Source: Bacteroidota bacterium
GTDB taxonomy: Bacteria > Bacteroidota > Bacteroidia > 2-12-FULL-35-15
Assembly: GCA_947469885.1 (NCBI GenBank)
Contig: CANIQT010000006.1
Span: forward strand, 62,001 to 126,000
DNA: 64,000 nucleotides
Direction: 5' to 3'
Shown: positions 60,187 to 64,000 of the stretch, in pieces
Layout: each line of letters starts with the position of its first letter
Numbering within the stretch: the stretch's first letter is position 1
Notes under the pieces: generated by a model
Databases searched by the model: none
Told to the model about the DNA's origin: nothing
Seen by the model: the letters and a program-made list of their open reading frames with translations, nothing else
Made by a program: the position numbers and the translations under genes

Positions 60187-61443
60187 ATGCAAGCCGAAAT
60201 AATTACCATAGGTGACGAAATTTTAATAGGACAAATTGTTGACACCAATTCCGCTTTTATGGCCGAATTGCTGAACATGAACGGCATCAGTGTAAAACAA
60301 ATTTCTTCCGTTTCCGACAATGCCGAACACATCATAAAAGCACTGGACGAAGCAAAAACACGTGCTGATATTATTTTAATTACAGGTGGTTTAGGCCCCA
60401 CCAAGGACGACATCACCAAAAAAACACTTTGCCACTATTTCAACACCACCATGCGATTTGATGAACAAGCGTATCAGGATGTGGTTAATTTATTTGCACA
60501 GTACGGAAAAGAAGTAACTCCCATCAATCGTTTGCAGGCAGAAGTGCCTGCAACGTGCGAAGTAATTAGGAACTATAACGGCACTGCCCCTTGCATGTGG
60601 TTTGATGTGGAAGGAAAAGTGTTTGTGTCCATGCCCGGAGTGCCTTACGAAATGAAGGCATTGATGAAAAACCAAATTGTACCCAAACTAAAATCACGTT
60701 TCAACTTCCCATTCATTTTTCATAAAACAGTGCTCACACAAGGCATAGGCGAATCTGCGCTTGCCGAAATAATAAGCGATTGGGAAGACAGTCTTGCTTC
60801 ATCAAACATAAAATTAGCCTACCTGCCAGCACCCGGAATGGTGCGTTTGCGACTCAGTACAGCAGGGCAAGAAGAAGCGCCACTGCACACAGCAGTTGAA
60901 ACAAAAATACTAGAACTAACCAAAATTATTGGGGAATTTATTTATGGTTACGAAACCTTTGGACAAGAAAACGAAACCCTCGAACAAACCATTGGTAAAC
61001 TCTTAAAACAAAAAAATAAAACCATCAGCACAGCCGAAAGCTGTACGGGTGGATACATTTCTCACCTCATTACCAAAGTGCCTGGCAGTTCCGATTATTA
61101 TGTAGGCTCTGTAATTTCTTATTCTTACGAAATAAAAGAAACCGAATTGGGTGTGCCCAAAAATATTTTGGAAACACAAGGTGCCGTTAGCCAGCCGGTG
61201 GTAGAGCAAATGGCAATAGCCATCCGGCAAAAATATCATACCGATTATTCCATTGCTGCATCCGGCATTGCCGGACCCGGTGGCGGAACCCCCGAAAAAC
61301 CCGTGGGCACCGTTTGGATTGCCATTGCCACTCCCGAAAAAGTATTTTCTCAAAAATTTCAGTTTGGAAATCACAGAGAACGAAACATTCAGAAAACCGC
61401 AAACGCTGCTTTAAATTTGTTGAGGAAGGAATTAGAACAGTAG
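60187..61443 (+). CDS. cinA: CinA family NMN deamidase/ADP-ribose pyrophosphatase
   Basis: 418 residues: N-terminal MoCF-like domain (ITIGDEILIGQIVDTNSAF, TGGLGPTKDDITKKT) and C-terminal CinA domain (STAESCTGGYISHLIT, AASGIAGPGGGTPEKPVGTVW). Recycles pyridine nucleotides. Full length. Confidence 0.93.
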   Translation: MQAEIITIGDEILIGQIVDTNSAFMAELLNMNGISVKQISSVSDNAEHIIKALDEAKTRADIILITGGLGPTKDDITKKTLCHYFNTTMRFDEQAYQDVVNLFAQYGKEVTPINRLQAEVPATCEVIRNYNGTAPCMWFDVEGKVFVSMPGVPYEMKALMKNQIVPKLKSRFNFPFIFHKTVLTQGIGESALAEIISDWEDSLASSNIKLAYLPAPGMVRLRLSTAGQEEAPLHTAVETKILELTKIIGEFIYGYETFGQENETLEQTIGKLLKQKNKTISTAESCTGGYISHLITKVPGSSDYYVGSVISYSYEIKETELGVPKNILETQGAVSQPVVEQMAIAIRQKYHTDYSIAASGIAGPGGGTPEKPVGTVWIAIATPEKVFSQKFQFGNHRERNIQKTANAALNLLRKELEQ

Positions 61444-61456
61444 AGATTATTTTTGA

Positions 61457-62119
61457 TTAATCTTCAAATTCTGTTCTTTTATTTTTATACACATAAATAG
61501 CCAAAGCTGCCACTCCATTCAGGTTTAACTTTTCCATAATTTTAGCTTTGCGCGCTTTTACAGTTTGGATAGATTTAAATACTTTTTCTGCAATTTGCTG
61601 CTCGCTTAAATCTTCAATCATACCTTTGGTTATTTTAAAATCCAACGAGTCAAAACCCGGGTAAGCATCCGTATCCGTAGTTTTAAAACCGTTTTCAGTA
61701 TATTCTATTAATAAGTCCATTGTTACATCATGTTTTAATACATACTCATTGAGCATTACTTTACGTATGGCATCCACCAATTTTTCAAATTCAATATCTT
61801 TATGTAAAACTCCCTTCGCCCCGTTTCTCAATGCCTCCAGTGTTATTTTTCGTTCGCGAAATCCGGTAAGAACAATAAATTTAATTTCTGGATAACATTC
61901 GCCCAAAGCACGGGTGGTGGCGGGTCCGTCCAAACCGTCCATCTTCCAATCCACTAATGCTACATCCACGGTGTTTTTATTCAACTGCTGAAAAAAGTCT
62001 TCCCCTTCTTTTGCAATTATTACTGTTTCAAATCCAGGAATTTCTTTAAAACGAAATGCCAAAAGCTGGCTTTGCAAGGTGTAGTCGTCCACAATTGCAA
62101 TATTAATTTTTTGATCCAT
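61457..62119 (-). CDS. LuxR/NarL-type response regulator
   Basis: 220 residues: receiver domain with DD (11-12), phosphoacceptor Asp 57 (VALVDWKMDG), and a C-terminal LuxR-type helix-turn-helix (LSEQQIAEKVFKSIQTVKARKAKIMEKL, in part). Cognate kinase not in the window. Convergent with cinA. Confidence 0.88.
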   Translation of the reverse strand: MDQKINIAIVDDYTLQSQLLAFRFKEIPGFETVIIAKEGEDFFQQLNKNTVDVALVDWKMDGLDGPATTRALGECYPEIKFIVLTGFRERKITLEALRNGAKGVLHKDIEFEKLVDAIRKVMLNEYVLKHDVTMDLLIEYTENGFKTTDTDAYPGFDSLDFKITKGMIEDLSEQQIAEKVFKSIQTVKARKAKIMEKLNLNGVAALAIYVYKNKRTEFED

Positions 62120-62608
62120 TACTTTAAAAATTACTTGGGTTAGTTTTTAATCATCAAACAAAAATAACGTTTTAATAAATACGAAATTAATTTTAGTCCT
62201 GTTTTTTGCCCTTTGGTAGTTTATATTCGTTGATTGGTGGACCATTTATTTCATTGTCCTGTTTTTTGTGCTTCCCAAACCATTGAATTTATTGAGGCAA
62301 TATACTTTCGTCTATTTCAAAATAGCCGAAAGTATATTTTAAAGGGCTAAAAATATATACTAAAGTACATTCACTTTTATACTTTGGTATAACACCTTAG
62401 GCAGTTGGTAAAGGTAATTTTGAGCCATCATTTTAAACCCAAAAAACAGGTAACAAACGGACTTACCATCCACTATTTAATTATGAATTTGGAATTAGGA
62501 ATTGAAAAACCAAAACTAACAACAAATTAAAAAAAATACTAACCAACAACGATTATAGTCATACTGAGCTTGTCGAAGTACGATATTCGTTGTTTAATTT
62601 AAAAAAAA
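62120..62608. other. Gene-free stretch with hairpin and repeated upstream element
   Basis: No gene seen. It contains AATATACTTTCG (62299-62310) pairing perfectly with CGAAAGTATATT (62327-62338) around an inner stem, several AGTATA/TATACT words, GTCCTGTTTTTTG twice, the 17-bp element AATACTAACCAACAACG (62535-62551), and CTGAGCTTGTCGAAGTA (62565-62581), a word I know as a recurrent dispersed repeat in many genomes. Confidence 0.6.
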
Positions 62609-63313
62609 ATGAAGGAAAAAATCATCATTATTGGCAACAGGCGCGGGAAGCGACTGGCCGAAAGAAAATTAAAAACAGCAAAACACCGCAACACCAGCTT
62701 TTTGGTGTTGGCAGTAGTATTGCCAGTTCACGTTGTTCAGGGATTTATTAAATATCCCCAAGGCGGCAAATTAAGAATAGCTGCCCATGCAACTAACATT
62801 GTTACTATGTGCACTGCAAACACCAATGTAACCATTCCGGGTGCTGACATTACTGCTGTTACAGCAAAAGTAACAGCTTACAGCAATGCTACCGCTGCCA
62901 ATCGTCCTGGCAAGAAAAAAGAAATGACCCAATCGATTGAAGAAAAACTATTAAATCCGTTTCAAAATGCTGCAAATGCAAACCCTGTGGATGCAATTTT
63001 AATTTTAGAAAGTGGCGGATTTCATGTGAAGTTACAAGTTATTCCACAAATTCATCAGTTTGAAGTGGAGAATGGATTAACCGAAGGTATGGTTGAAATT
63101 AAAACAGCAGGAGGACCGCAAAAGAAAGCTCATCTTCACAACTGGTACAGTTCTACAGATGGGATTAAATTTGACTGGGAAAAGTCAACTAATGCGGCAA
63201 ACACGCAATTAGGTCCTTACAACAGCGGTTCCAAAATGTATTTCATGACCGAATTAAGTATTCAGGATGTGTTGCAAGGCATGAGCCAGGTAATCAACAT
63301 CAGGATTAAATAA
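62609..63313 (+). CDS. Unknown protein, 234 residues
   Basis: Basic N-terminus (GNRRGKRLAERKLKTAKHR), an Ala/Thr/Val-rich middle and a beta-rich C-terminal half (GGFHVKLQVIPQIHQFEVENG; HNWYSSTDGIKFDWEKS). No family recognised. The end resembles a fibronectin-like or binding domain only in composition. Followed by a 21-bp tandem array in what is probably its 3' untranslated region. Confidence 0.6.
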   Translation: MKEKIIIIGNRRGKRLAERKLKTAKHRNTSFLVLAVVLPVHVVQGFIKYPQGGKLRIAAHATNIVTMCTANTNVTIPGADITAVTAKVTAYSNATAANRPGKKKEMTQSIEEKLLNPFQNAANANPVDAILILESGGFHVKLQVIPQIHQFEVENGLTEGMVEIKTAGGPQKKAHLHNWYSSTDGIKFDWEKSTNAANTQLGPYNSGSKMYFMTELSIQDVLQGMSQVINIRIK

Positions 63314-63333
63314 TTTTGAACTAACAACTACAC

Positions 63334-63585
63334 ATGATACCTGTGTTCATATATATGATACCTGTGTTAAGGTGCATGATACCTGAGTTCAGATGTATGA
63401 TACCCAGTTTCAAGTGTATGATACCCGGTTTCAAGTGTATGATACCCAGTTTCAAGTGTATAATACCTGTGTTCAGGTACATGAAACCTGTGTTCAGGTA
63501 TATGAAACCAGTGTTCAAGTGTATGATACCAGTGTTCAAGTATATGATACCTGTGTTCAAGTGTATGATACCTAGTATCATGTGT
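63334..63585. repeat. 21-bp tandem repeat array, 12 units
   Basis: Twelve units of 21 bp, consensus ATGATACCTGTGTTCAAGTGT with variants such as ATGATACCCAGTTTCAAGTG. The last unit runs into ATGATAC-CTA-GTATCAT, a perfect palindrome. Because 21 is a multiple of three, several frames stay open across it as seven-residue repeats; these are not real genes. Confidence 0.9.
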
Positions 63586-63609
63586 CATCCCGATTTATTT
63601 TAGCTTAAC

Positions 63610-63648
63610 AAAACCTGTCTTCGGCTTTAAAACCGGAGGCAGGTTTTT
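63610..63648 (+). terminator. Rho-independent terminator after the 21-bp array
   Basis: AAAACCTGTCTTCGG pairs with CCGGAGGCAGGTTTT (including G-U pairs), followed by T residues. It ends transcription of the upstream gene after the array. Confidence 0.8.
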
Positions 63649-63713
63649 AAACAACAAATCATCAATTAAAAAAGGAGGTAAACGGCAAACAGAGTACAAA
63701 TTAAAAATTTCAA

Positions 63714-63730
63714 AATACTAACCAACAACG
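63714..63730 (+). repeat. 17-bp element shared by two upstream regions
   Basis: AATACTAACCAACAACG, identical to 62535-62551. In both places it is followed by ATTCGTT-type words and by a start codon 52-58 bp later. Confidence 0.7.
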
Positions 63731-63781
63731 GCTATTCGTTATTCGATAAGATTCGGTATTCGTTGCAAACAAACAAACAAA

Positions 63782-64000
63782 ATGAAAAAAATTATTACTT
63801 TAATTAAAAGCAGAATGGTAGAGTTCGCTTTTACAACAACAAAAATGATTACAATAACCATTATTGCATTTGTGCTTAATGGATTTAATGTTAACGCACA
63901 AAATGTAGCTGGTTACGATAATGGTTGCAATAATACATCAACAGGATGTAATGGAGAACTAGGCTCTCTACCTGCTGCTGGGGCTGGAAATGACAACACG
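63782..64000 (+). CDS. Exported protein, 5' part only (cut by window end)
   Basis: 73 codons are visible without a stop: MKKIITLIKSRMVEF, a hydrophobic segment and a probable signal cleavage after NVNAQ (about residue 40), then an Asn/Gly/Cys-rich mature start. Family cannot be judged from this fragment; large secreted cargo is possible. It shares the 17-bp upstream element with the gene at 62609. Confidence 0.65.
   Translation, partial: MKKIITLIKSRMVEFAFTTTKMITITIIAFVLNGFNVNAQNVAGYDNGCNNTSTGCNGELGSLPAAGAGNDNT

Noticed and set aside
62563-62582. Word CTGAGCTTGTCGAAGTA as a structured REP element
   Set aside because: It is a familiar dispersed word, but a single copy with no stable stem is visible here.
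63321-63603. Repetitive proteins with seven-residue repeats on both strands
   Set aside because: They arise because the 21-bp repeat is a multiple of three; several frames are open at once, and none has a start signal or family.

Overview
The window comes from a low-GC member of the phylum Bacteroidota. The evidence is two proteins with type IX secretion C-terminal sorting domains (54922-55590, 58480-60153), a Bacteroidetes-type tyrosine recombinase, general absence of Shine-Dalgarno sequences, and typical Bacteroidota families (DUF4136, DUF6799, POT transporter, S9 DPP-IV). I cannot place it below phylum. No rRNA, CRISPR array or IS transposase is visible. There is one tRNA gene. Region 1 (about 1-31.2 kb, nearly all plus strand) is a copper/silver detoxification and stress island. 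It carries a multicopper oxidase with an outer-membrane tail, a four-helix Cys-rich copper-storage protein, two CopZ-like HMA chaperones, a CusA-type RND pump split into two overlapping frames, a TolC-like channel, two tandem HlyD-type adaptors, several Met/His/Cys-rich small exported proteins and a CPH-type copper P-type ATPase. Embedded in it are a Usp protein, an NhaC antiporter and a co-directional run of energy and ion genes: PEP synthase, phosphofructokinase, D-lactate dehydrogenase, MgtC/DUF4010, a cation ATPase, DUF1003 and a beta-CASP hydrolase. Three transcripts of the metal part are each preceded by a pair of FNR/CRP-like boxes (TGAT-N4-ATCA) exactly 22 bp apart, suggesting one shared regulator. 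A segment (HMA, Lys-rich protein, SHOCT protein) is present twice, with a deletion/replacement scar. Region 2 (about 31.6-49.9 kb) is a mobile genomic island. It is bounded on the right by a tyrosine integrase next to the 3' end of tRNA-Ser(GCU), with repeated GTTACC boxes around the integrase. No second copy of the tRNA 3' end is visible, so the left end, and whether Region 1 is cargo of the same island, cannot be decided here. Its core is an array of small unknown genes on the minus strand (about 33-40.5 kb). Almost every one is preceded by the same rigid 26-bp module, in gene orientation CTTTTTT(T)C-N8/9-AACCTATA, usually 5-23 nt before the start codon. The same module drives a divergent ArdC-type anti-restriction gene on the plus strand, a serine recombinase and, in variant form, a Cas4-like/DUF2779 nuclease. 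This is the best candidate for an undescribed system: a regulon-like, probably early-expressed or anti-defence gene array with near-leaderless promoters. To its right lies a replicon-like segment (42.4-45.7 kb) with 32-bp and 52-bp direct repeats, a structured mRNA leader with a possible pseudoknot, and a 612-residue protein with three 31-residue N-terminal repeats and motifs resembling a polymerase palm. Region 3 (about 50-64 kb) looks like ordinary chromosome: POT peptide transporter, DUF6364/PIN toxin-antitoxin pair, DPP-IV peptidase, T9SS cargo, MnmA, S8 protease, CinA, a LuxR-type response regulator, and two genes sharing a 17-bp upstream repeat. The first of those two is followed by a 12 x 21-bp tandem array and a terminator.
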